The position numbers and the translations under genes are program-made. Shown here in pieces: positions 51,546 to 58,501 of a stretch of 64,000 bases of DNA. The notes beneath the pieces are model-generated. The model did no database searches, was not told the DNA's origin, and worked only from the letters and a program-made list of their open reading frames with translations. Origin of the DNA: Microbispora rosea (GTDB lineage Bacteria; Actinomycetota; Actinomycetes; Streptosporangiales; Streptosporangiaceae); NCBI RefSeq assembly GCF_900156315.1, contig NZ_FTNI01000033.1:45419-109418 (forward strand). The letters run 5' to 3'. The stretch's first letter is position 1; the number at the start of each line of letters is the position of its first letter.

Positions 51546-53063
51546 TCAGTCGACGTCGACCCAGTCGAGTGTCCGCTGGACGGCCTTGCGCCATCCGGCG
51601 TAGCCGCGCTCGCGCTGCTCGTCGCTCCAGGTGGGCTCCCAGCGGCGGTCCTCGTGCCAGTTGCGCTTGAGGTCGTCGGTGGACTTCCAGAAGCCCACGG
51701 CGAGCCCGGCGGCGTACGCGGCGCCGAGCGCGGTGGTCTCGGCGACCACCGGACGCGACACCGGGACGCCGAGGATGTCGGCCTGCATCTGCATGCACAG
51801 CTCGTTGGCCGTCACGCCGCCGTCCACCCGCAGCACGTCGAGGACGACGCCGGAGTCCTGCTCCATCGCGCCGACCACGTCCTTGGTCTGGTAGCAGATC
51901 GATTCGAGCGTGGCGCGGGCCAGGTGGGCGTTGGTGTTGTAGCGGGACAGGCCGACGATGGCGCCGCGGGCGTCGGAGCGCCAGTAGGGCGCGAACAGGC
52001 CGGAGAACGCGGGCACGAAGTAGACGCCGCCGTTGTCCTCGACCTGCCGGGCGAGCGCCTCGCTCTGCGACGCCCCCGAGATGATGCCGAGCTGGTCGCG
52101 CAGCCACTGCACCGCGGAGCCGGTGACCGCGATCGACCCCTCCAGGGCGTACACGGGCTTGGCGGAGCCGAACTGGTAGCAGACCGTGGTGAGCAGGCCG
52201 TGCTGGGAGCGCACGAGCTCGGTGCCGGTGTTGAGCAGCAGGAAGTTGCCCGTGCCGTAGGTGTTCTTGGCCGTGCCGGGCTCGAAGCAGACCTGGCCGA
52301 CGGTCGCGGCCTGCTGGTCGCCGAGGTCGCCCGCGAGGGGGACCTCGCCGCCGAGCGGGCCGCCGGCGCGGGTCACGCCGTACAGGTCGGGGTTGGAGGA
52401 GGGCCGGATCTCGGGGAGCATCTGACGGGGCACGCCGAAGAACGACAGCAGCTCGTCGTCCCAGTCGAGCGTCTCCAGGTTCATCAGCATCGTGCGGCTG
52501 GCGTTGGTCGGGTCGGTGACGTGGACGCCGCCGTCGACGCCGCCCGTCAGGTTCCACAGCAGCCAGGTGTCGGTGTTGCCGAAGATCGCGTCACCGCGCT
52601 CGGCGGCCTCACGCACGCCGGGGACGTTCTCCAGGATCCACTGGATCTTGCCGCCCGAGAAGTAGGTGGCGGGCGGCAGGCCGGCCTTGCGCCGGATCAC
52701 CTCGCCCTTGCCCTCCCGATCCAGGGCCGAGGCGATGCGGTCGGTGCGGGTGTCCTGCCAGACGATGGCGTTGTAGTAGGGCCGGCCGGTGCGCCGGTCC
52801 CAGACGACGGCGGTCTCGCGCTGGTTGGTGATGCCGAGCGCCGCGAGGTCGGAGGCGTGCAGGCCCGCGGTCCGCATCGCGGTCTCGATCACCGCCCGGG
52901 TGCGCTCCCAGATCTCGGTCGGGTTGTGCTCGACCCAGCCCGCCTGCGGCAGGATCTGCTGATGTTCCAGCTGGTGGCGGGCGACCTCGTTGCCGCCGTG
53001 ATCGAAGATCATGAAACGGGTGCTGGTCGTCCCCTGGTCGACCGCGCCGACGTAGTCTGCCAT
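51546..53063 (-). CDS. glpK: Glycerol kinase, operon copy
   Basis: 505 residues. FGGY kinase: VDQGTTSTRFMIFD phosphate loop, GWVEHNPTEIW, NQRETAVVWDR, TNASRTMLMNLETLDWDD, GDLGDQQAATVGQ with the catalytic aspartate, and VDGGVTANELCMQ. It phosphorylates glycerol delivered by the adjacent facilitator. The ATG at 53063 begins the first conserved strand; the open frame extending to 53807 runs antisense-like through glpF and is rejected. Second of two glycerol kinases in this locus. Confidence 0.95.
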   Translation of the reverse strand: MADYVGAVDQGTTSTRFMIFDHGGNEVARHQLEHQQILPQAGWVEHNPTEIWERTRAVIETAMRTAGLHASDLAALGITNQRETAVVWDRRTGRPYYNAIVWQDTRTDRIASALDREGKGEVIRRKAGLPPATYFSGGKIQWILENVPGVREAAERGDAIFGNTDTWLLWNLTGGVDGGVHVTDPTNASRTMLMNLETLDWDDELLSFFGVPRQMLPEIRPSSNPDLYGVTRAGGPLGGEVPLAGDLGDQQAATVGQVCFEPGTAKNTYGTGNFLLLNTGTELVRSQHGLLTTVCYQFGSAKPVYALEGSIAVTGSAVQWLRDQLGIISGASQSEALARQVEDNGGVYFVPAFSGLFAPYWRSDARGAIVGLSRYNTNAHLARATLESICYQTKDVVGAMEQDSGVVLDVLRVDGGVTANELCMQMQADILGVPVSRPVVAETTALGAAYAAGLAVGFWKSTDDLKRNWHEDRRWEPTWSDEQRERGYAGWRKAVQRTLDWVDVD

Positions 53064-53122
53064 TCTCGTTGCGCCTCTCGTTTCGGTGAGGTGGACGTTG
53101 CTGGTCTCGGCCCCGGGGATGA

Positions 53123-53959
53123 TCAGCCGGCCTGCGCGGCGGGCTCCGGCGTGCGGCCGGGCTCCGACGCGTCCGTACGCGGCAGGAAACGGGCGACCAG
53201 GAGCTGGTAGAGCCCGGCGCCGATGACGCCGCCGACCAGAGGGCCGATGATCGGCACCCAGAAGTAGAGCCCACCGTACTGGTCGCGGAACGCCGAGCCG
53301 TACCCCGTGAAGAACGAGGCGAGGCGCGGGCCGAAGTCGCGGGCGGGGTTGATGGCGTAGCCGGCGTCGGTCCCCCACGCCATGCCGATCGCGACCACGA
53401 GCAGGCCGACGATGACCGGCGCGAGGTTGGCGAGCGGCGCGGAGTTGCGCTCGTCGGAGATCGCGAAGATCAGGAACAGCAGGATCGCCGTGCCGATGAT
53501 CTGGTCGCGCAGCGCTCCCCACTGGGTGACCGGCAGCGTGCCGTTGCCGGGGAGGGTGGAGAAGACCCCCTGCGTCTTGATCGTGTGGCCGGGGTCGACC
53601 TTGGCCAGGACCTCGGCGTAGTTCCACCGGACGAGCAGCGCCGCCACGAAGGCGCCCGCGGTCTGCGCCAGCGCGTACGGCAGGACCTTCCGCCAGGAGA
53701 AGTCCTTGAAGACCGCGAGGGCGACCGTCACGGCCGGGTTGAGGTGGGCGCCGCTGATGCGGGCGGCGGTGTAGACCCCGAGGGTCACCCCCAGCCCCCA
53801 CGCCCACGCGATGCTGTCGTGGTCGCCGATGCCGCCCGCCACCACCTGGGCGACCACCCCGACGCCGAACAGGATGAGGATCGCCGTGCCCGCGAACTCG
53901 GCCGCGAGCTCACCCGCAAGTGGATTGAGTAGCCGCCGGTCGCTTCGCCCTTCCGCCAT
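53123..53959 (-). CDS. glpF: Glycerol facilitator (aquaglyceroporin)
   Basis: 278 residues, six helices and two half-helices with NPA motifs (HLNPAVTVAL and INPARDFGPR). The Asp after the second NPA-R marks the glycerol-conducting branch. It admits glycerol for GlpK. AAGGAGGAG lies just before the ATG. It is first in the operon and is served by the promoter at 54027-54055. Confidence 0.94.
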   Translation of the reverse strand: MAEGRSDRRLLNPLAGELAAEFAGTAILILFGVGVVAQVVAGGIGDHDSIAWAWGLGVTLGVYTAARISGAHLNPAVTVALAVFKDFSWRKVLPYALAQTAGAFVAALLVRWNYAEVLAKVDPGHTIKTQGVFSTLPGNGTLPVTQWGALRDQIIGTAILLFLIFAISDERNSAPLANLAPVIVGLLVVAIGMAWGTDAGYAINPARDFGPRLASFFTGYGSAFRDQYGGLYFWVPIIGPLVGGVIGAGLYQLLVARFLPRTDASEPGRTPEPAAQAG

Positions 53960-54026
53960 GTGTCTCCTCCTTGACCACGCCCGTCACATCCAGAAGTGCC
54001 CGTTGTGAGCACTGCCGGTCGTCCGG

Positions 54027-54055
54027 ACGTTAAACGCCGCCCAAGGGAGCGTCAA
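54027..54055 (-). promoter_or_regulatory. glpFKD promoter
   Basis: On the minus strand, TTGACG (54055-54050), 17 bp, TAACGT (54032-54027). The first 18-bp operator repeat begins 10 bp above the -35. Confidence 0.7.
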
Positions 54056-54064
54056 CGAAAGATC

Positions 54065-54221
54065 GTCGGCATTGTCGAACACTGGTCACATTCAGAACCG
54101 CGTACTACGCTCCCCGGGTATGACGCGAACAATCACATTTCGCGCAAACCTGTCCCATTACCGAAGATCTTTCAGCAGCTCAGCGCACCTGCACCGGCGG
54201 GGTGTCGGCATTGTCGAACAC
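54065..54221 (+). promoter_or_regulatory. Paired 18-bp operators of the glycerol regulator, with a central inverted repeat
   Basis: GTCGGCATTGTCGAACAC occurs perfectly at 54065-54082 and 54204-54221, 139 bp apart in the same orientation. The first flanks the glpF -35, the second overlaps the regulator's own -35. Between them lies CGCGAA (54124-54129) with TTCGCG (54139-54144), a spaced inverted repeat. IclR-family GylR binds and autoregulates the comparable glycerol operon in Streptomyces; binding here is inferred. Confidence 0.75.
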
Positions 54222-54240
54222 CAGTCGACATCGCTAGGAT
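54211..54240 (+). promoter_or_regulatory. Promoter of the IclR gene, probably leaderless
   Basis: TTGTCG (54211-54216), 18 bp, TAGGAT (54235-54240), then 7 nt to the GTG at 54248. The mRNA should begin at or within one or two bases of the start codon. Confidence 0.6.
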
Positions 54241-54247
54241 CCGGGGC

Positions 54248-55027
54248 GTGCCAGGTCCGGTCCAGTCCATCGAGCGCGCCGCCGCGATCCTGCGGCTGCT
54301 CGCCCAGGGATCGGGGCGGCTCGGCCTCACCGAGATCGCGAACTCCCTCGGACTGGCCCGCGGCACGGCGCACGGCATCCTGCGCACCCTCCAGCTCGTC
54401 GGCTTCGTCGAGCAGGACGAGGCGACGGGCAAGTACCAGCTCGGCGCGGCACTGCTGCACCTGGGCACCAGCTACCTCGACGTGAACGAGCTCCGCTCCC
54501 GGGCGATCAACTGGGCCGACGCCCTGGCCGCGCGCAGCGGCGAGGCGGTGCGGATCGGCACCCACCTGCAGGGCAAGGTCCTGGTCGTCCACCACGTCTT
54601 CCGGCCCGACGACAGCCTGCAGACGCTCGACGTCGGCATGCTCCTGCCCATGCACGCCACGGCGATCGGCAAGGTGCTGCTCGCCTACGACGCCAACGCG
54701 GCCGCCGCACTGCATGACGCCGTACAGGACGGGGAGCTGGAGCAGTTCACCCGCCGCACCGTGCGAACGCACAGGGAGATGTCGCGCGTGCTCACGACCG
54801 TGCGCGAGCACGGCTGGGCGTCGGACGTCGACGAGGCCGGCATGGGCGAGGCGGGGGTGGCCGCCCCGATCCGGGGGTACGGCGGTCTCGTGGTGGGCGC
54901 GATGGGCATCTCCGGCGCCACCGAGCGGATCTGCGACCCCGGCGGGCGTCCCCGCCCCGACCTGGTGGGCTATGTGCGCGACGCGGCGCGTGCCGTCTCC
55001 CGCGACCTCGGCGCCTCCCGCTGGTGA
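54248..55027 (+). CDS. IclR-family regulator of glycerol use (GylR-like)
   Basis: 259 residues. Winged helix (SIERAAAILRLLAQGSGRLG, LTEIANSLGLARGTAHGILR) plus an IclR effector domain (HVFRPDDSLQTLDVGMLLPM, HATAIGKVLLAY, GYGGLVVGAMGISG). Placed between the two glycerol kinase genes and divergent from glpFKD, it is almost certainly the glycerol/glycerol-3-phosphate sensor, like GylR of Streptomyces. The start is the GTG 7 nt after the -10, with only a weak ribosome site; the longer frame from 53996 would cross both operators. Confidence 0.92.
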   Translation: MPGPVQSIERAAAILRLLAQGSGRLGLTEIANSLGLARGTAHGILRTLQLVGFVEQDEATGKYQLGAALLHLGTSYLDVNELRSRAINWADALAARSGEAVRIGTHLQGKVLVVHHVFRPDDSLQTLDVGMLLPMHATAIGKVLLAYDANAAAALHDAVQDGELEQFTRRTVRTHREMSRVLTTVREHGWASDVDEAGMGEAGVAAPIRGYGGLVVGAMGISGATERICDPGGRPRPDLVGYVRDAARAVSRDLGASRW

Positions 55028-55075
55028 CCCTCTCCACTCCCCACACCGCTTCCGCCGCCAGAAGGTAGGCCCGCC

Positions 55076-56599
55076 GTGACCCAGCGTTATGTGATGTCCA
55101 TCGACCAAGGCACCACCTCGACCCGGTGCATTTTGTTCGACCAGCGCGGCCGGCTGGTCTCGGTGACGCAGCGGGAGCACAAGCAGCACTTCCCCCGTCC
55201 CGGATGGGTGGAGCACGACGCGGTCGAGATCTGGCGCAACCTGGAGCGGATCGGGCCGGAGGCGCTCGCCCAGGCGGGCATCGGGCCCGGCGAGGTCGCC
55301 GCCGTCGGCATCGCCAACCAGCGGGAGACGGCGGTGCTGTGGGACCGGCGCACGGGCGTCCCGGTCGCCCCCGCCGTCGTCTGGCAGGACACCCGGACCG
55401 ACACGCTGGTCGACGAGCTGTCCCGCCGCCCCGACGCGCACGTGGTGCGCGAGCGCTGCGGCCTGCCCCTTGCCACGTACTTCTCCGCCCCCACCGTCCG
55501 CTGGCTGCTGGACAGCACCGACGGGTTGCGCGAACGCGCCGAGCGCGGCGACGTCCTGTTCGGCACGATGGAGAGCTGGCTCATCTGGAACCTCACCGGC
55601 GGGCCGGACGGGGGCGTCCACGTCACCGACGTGACCAACGCCAGCCGCACGCTGCTGATGAACCTGCGCGACCTCGACTGGGACCCGGTCCTGCTCGGCT
55701 TCTTCGGCATTCCCCGCGTGATGCTGCCGCAGATCCGCCCGTCCAGCGAGACGTACGGCACGGCACGGCGGGTGCTGCCCGGCGTGCGGATCTCCGCCGC
55801 GCTCGGCGACCAGCAGGCCGCGCTGTTCGGGCAGACCTGCTTCCACCGCGGCGAGGCCAAGTGCACCTACGGCACCGGCGCCTTCCTGCTGCTCAACACC
55901 GGAACCGAGCCGGTCGCCTCCACCCACGGCCTGCTCACCACGGTCGGCTACCAGATCGGCGACCAGCCCGCGGTGTACGCCCTGGAGGGCTCCATCGCGG
56001 TCACCGGCGCGCTCGTGCAGTGGTTCAGGGACCGGCTCGGGATCATCAGCACCGCCCCGGAGATCGAGACCCTGGCCCGCACGGTCGACGACAACGGCGG
56101 CTGCTACATCGTCCCGGCGTTCTCCGGGCTGTTCGCGCCCCACTGGCGCAGCGAGGCCCGCGGGGTCATCGTCGGGCTCACCTCGTACATCACCAAGGGC
56201 CATCTCGCCCGCGCCGTGCTGGAGGCCACGGGCTGGCAGACCCGCGAGGTGGTGGACGCCATGAACGCCGACGCGGGGATCGCCCTCACCACGCTCAAGG
56301 TCGACGGCGGCATGACGTCCGACAACCTGCTCATGCAGTTCATCGCCGACGTGCTGGACGTGCCGGTGGTCCGGCCCATGGTCGCGGAGACCGTCTCCCT
56401 CGGCGCGGCGTACGCCGCCGGGCTCGCCGTCGGCTACTGGCCCGACCTGGAGGGCCTGCGGCGCAACTGGCACCGCGCCGCCCAGTGGACGCCGGCGATG
56501 GACCCGCAACGGCGCGAGGACGAATACGACAACTGGCGGCGGGCGGTCGAGCGCGCCCTCGACTGGATCAAGCCCACCGCGGGCCGGGCCCGCCCCTGA
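55076..56599 (+). CDS. glpK2: Glycerol kinase, second copy
   Basis: 507 residues, the same FGGY landmarks as the operon copy: IDQGTTSTRCILFD, GWVEHDAVEIW, NQRETAVLWDR, TNASRTLLMNLRDLDWD, GDQQAALFGQ, KVDGGMTSDNLLMQF. It differs from the first throughout, so it is an old paralogue, not a recent duplication. It lies 48 bp after the IclR gene on the same strand and is probably co-transcribed with it, giving the regulator's transcript its own kinase. The GTG start follows AGAAGGTAGG. Confidence 0.93.
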   Translation: MTQRYVMSIDQGTTSTRCILFDQRGRLVSVTQREHKQHFPRPGWVEHDAVEIWRNLERIGPEALAQAGIGPGEVAAVGIANQRETAVLWDRRTGVPVAPAVVWQDTRTDTLVDELSRRPDAHVVRERCGLPLATYFSAPTVRWLLDSTDGLRERAERGDVLFGTMESWLIWNLTGGPDGGVHVTDVTNASRTLLMNLRDLDWDPVLLGFFGIPRVMLPQIRPSSETYGTARRVLPGVRISAALGDQQAALFGQTCFHRGEAKCTYGTGAFLLLNTGTEPVASTHGLLTTVGYQIGDQPAVYALEGSIAVTGALVQWFRDRLGIISTAPEIETLARTVDDNGGCYIVPAFSGLFAPHWRSEARGVIVGLTSYITKGHLARAVLEATGWQTREVVDAMNADAGIALTTLKVDGGMTSDNLLMQFIADVLDVPVVRPMVAETVSLGAAYAAGLAVGYWPDLEGLRRNWHRAAQWTPAMDPQRREDEYDNWRRAVERALDWIKPTAGRARP

Positions 56600-56709
56600 C
56601 AGCGGCCGGTCGGCGGCTGGTCGATCACCCGCCGCGAGCGGGGGACGGGAGCGGCCTTCTCCACCGGCCAGACCGTCCTCCCCCATCAACGGTGGTCCCC
56701 CGGACCTAG

Positions 56710-56739
56710 CGAGGCCTCCGCGAGCGCTGTCAGGCCTCG
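56710..56739. terminator. Weak hairpin between convergent genes
   Basis: CGAGGCCT (56710-56717) pairs with AGGCCTCG (56732-56739) around a 14-nt loop, and overlaps the stop codon of the hypothetical gene. Confidence 0.4.
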
Positions 56740-57248
56740 TCAGTGCGCAACCGGACGGTGTGCCGAGGCGGGGTGACGATCGGGATCTCGGTCCAACCGC
56801 CGGCCGAGGAGTCCCATGCGATCCCCACCCAACCGGCGCGAGGCGCCTTGCCGACCCCCTGAGCTACTAGGGCGGCGTTCGCGACGATGTGCGGCGGGAG
56901 ATCGCTGGGAAACGAAATGAGGATCTTCAGCTCGGGGTCCGCCAGATAGATGATCCCCTTTTTGCGCTGGCTCCTGAGTCTCCTCCGGTCCCTTCTCCAA
57001 CCCCTTTCACGAATCCACGCATACATGTCTTCGCCGGTTTTCGTGGCGAAGGCTTGAAGGAATGGAATCAGAGTCACCGCGGCGACGGCCCCCATCAGCG
57101 CGTCCTGCGCTGACGACTGCGCTCGCGGCGAATATTCCGGCGAGACCGGCGGTGGCTGCCGAACATAGGGTCGCTCTGGTGTCCGATATTCCGGCTGTAT
57201 CGGCGGCTGCTGACCATGCGGTTGCTCAGGCGGCGGGTTACTGCCCAC
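56730..57248 (-). CDS. Uncharacterised protein with Pro-rich N-terminus and amphipathic/membrane-like segment
   Basis: 172 residues, unknown. A Pro/Gln/Tyr-rich, disordered N-terminus (to about residue 46) precedes a hydrophobic helix (MGAVAAVTLIPFLQAFATKTG), a strongly basic segment (IRERGWRRDRRRLRSQRKKG), and a compact C-terminal region with LADPELKILISFPSDLPPHI and WVGIAWDSSAGGWTEIPI. The Pro-rich/helix/basic layout suggests membrane or nucleic-acid association. The GTG start follows GGAGG at good spacing. The codon use is less GC-biased than its neighbours, and it adjoins a transposase relic, so it may be an acquired gene. Confidence 0.65.
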   Translation of the reverse strand: MGSNPPPEQPHGQQPPIQPEYRTPERPYVRQPPPVSPEYSPRAQSSAQDALMGAVAAVTLIPFLQAFATKTGEDMYAWIRERGWRRDRRRLRSQRKKGIIYLADPELKILISFPSDLPPHIVANAALVAQGVGKAPRAGWVGIAWDSSAGGWTEIPIVTPPRHTVRLRTDEA

Positions 57249-57469
57249 GATCGGCCTCCAGGCGGGAGAGCCCTATCATCGCTGCGATTTCACCACAGGA
57301 AAAGCCTGCTGCTACGACGATCCGTGACTGCGGAAAGGACGTCACCGGCATGGGCGGAGCATTCCAGACGGGACACCCGATACTCCAGCCGTAGACGGCG
57401 ATCTTACGCGTGGGCTGGTGCAGAGACGCCGACGGACGCGCGATCACCGAGCGACGCCCGCACCTGCGG

Positions 57470-57715
57470 GCGGAGCCGGAGCTCACCAGGTCATGCTCGC
57501 CCACGCCTTCCTCGCCGCGGTTACCGCCCGAGAACGAGCCAGCCAGCCGAACCCGAGCCGGCACCACCGACGCTCGGCGGGATCCGGCATCTGCTTGTCC
57601 GGCTGCTCAGCCAGACCTCCCGCAGCGTGATTGACCTGTTGTGCCGGTCTTGCCGGCCACGACGCCATCGAGCCCGCGCCCAGGCCAGCCATCACTGGCG
57701 GCAAGCTCTATACGA
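57470..57715 (+). pseudogene. Frameshifted C-terminal remnant of an IS701-like transposase
   Basis: The 535-bp gap 57249-57783 holds no intact gene. In one plus frame, AHQVMLAHAFLAAVTARERAS (split around 57478-57540) matches the conserved MLAHAFLAV block of actinobacterial IS701-type transposases. Continuing in another frame are GIRHLLVRLL and then RPRRHRARAQASHHW, matching the RRRHQARARxSHYR ending. At least one frameshift and the loss of the N-terminal catalytic part make it dead. The match is from memory of the family, not an alignment. Confidence 0.5.
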
Positions 57716-57740
57716 GCTGCCGCCCCTTGCGCTCAATTTA

Positions 57741-57758
57741 ATGACCATATAGCGTCAT
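57741..57758. promoter_or_regulatory. Candidate TetR operator
   Basis: ATGAC (57741-57745) and GTCAT (57754-57758) form an inverted repeat with an 8-bp AT-rich spacer, 26 bp before the TetR start. This fits autoregulation of the two-gene unit that follows. Confidence 0.45.
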
Positions 57759-57783
57759 CCAGTCAATCAATGAGGATGGGCGG

Positions 57784-58500
57784 ATGACCAAAGTGGGACG
57801 GCCCCCGCAGGATCCGGCGCGCCAGGTGGAGCGGGCGCACCGCATCCTCGACGCCGCCGCCGAGCTGATCGGCCGCTGGGGCTACGACAAGACGACCATC
57901 GACGACGTCGCCAAACAGGCCGGCGTCGCCAAGGGCACCATCTATCTGCACTGGAGGACGCGCGACGCGCTCTTCGCCGCGCTACTGCGCCGGGAGCGGG
58001 TGCGGATGCTCGAGGAGGTGCGGCGGAGCGCTCCCGCCACCCCGCGCGATCTGTTCGCCGGGATCGCCGCGGGCCTGCTGCGCCGGCCGTTGCTCAAGGC
58101 GGCGCTCGTCGGCGACTCGGAGGTGCTCGGCAAGCTCGTCCGGCAGAAGCGGCACGGCCCCGGCGCGGTGAACCCGGGCGAGGCGTTGGACGCCTACTAC
58201 GCCGCGCTGATCCAGGTGGGCGCTGCCAGAGACCTGTCGGGCGACCACGTCCTGGTGATCGGCTCGATCATTTACGGGTTCCTCACCGTGCCGTGGATGC
58301 TCCCCGGCGGGCCTCCCCCGGAGGAGCGACTCGCCCCGCTGCTCGCCGACATGGTCGAGCGCGCCATCGGCACCGGACGGGCGCTGCCGGATGACGCCGT
58401 AGACGCCGTGGAACGGGCCACCCTCGACTATCTCGACTCGATGACTTACGTCGCCCGGCGCAAGCTGGCGGATTCCCTGAGCTCTCCGAGGAGCGTGTGA
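57784..58500 (+). CDS. TetR-family transcriptional regulator
   Basis: 238 residues. N-terminal HTH: RAHRILDAAAELIGRWGYDK, TTIDDVAKQAGVAKGTIYLH with WRTRDALF, the usual TetR block. The C-terminal ligand domain is divergent and not recognisable as to effector. Its TGA is followed after one base by the ATG of the phosphotransferase-like gene, so the two are transcribed together, and it probably controls that enzyme. GAGGATGG precedes the ATG. Confidence 0.92.
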   Translation: MTKVGRPPQDPARQVERAHRILDAAAELIGRWGYDKTTIDDVAKQAGVAKGTIYLHWRTRDALFAALLRRERVRMLEEVRRSAPATPRDLFAGIAAGLLRRPLLKAALVGDSEVLGKLVRQKRHGPGAVNPGEALDAYYAALIQVGAARDLSGDHVLVIGSIIYGFLTVPWMLPGGPPPEERLAPLLADMVERAIGTGRALPDDAVDAVERATLDYLDSMTYVARRKLADSLSSPRSV

Positions 58501-58501
58501 C

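Noticed and set aside
53064..53807. N-terminal extension of glpK into glpF
   Set aside because: It is antisense-frame sequence over the GlpF gene; GlpK homology begins at the Met at 53063.
57238..57567. Minus-strand frame of 109 residues
   Set aside because: No motif or ribosome site; the opposite strand shows the transposase remnant.
57721..57783. Rifamycin-associated element (GGGGCTTGC...GCAAG-type repeat)
   Set aside because: Only a one-sided CCCCTTGCG fragment is present, not the inverted repeat.
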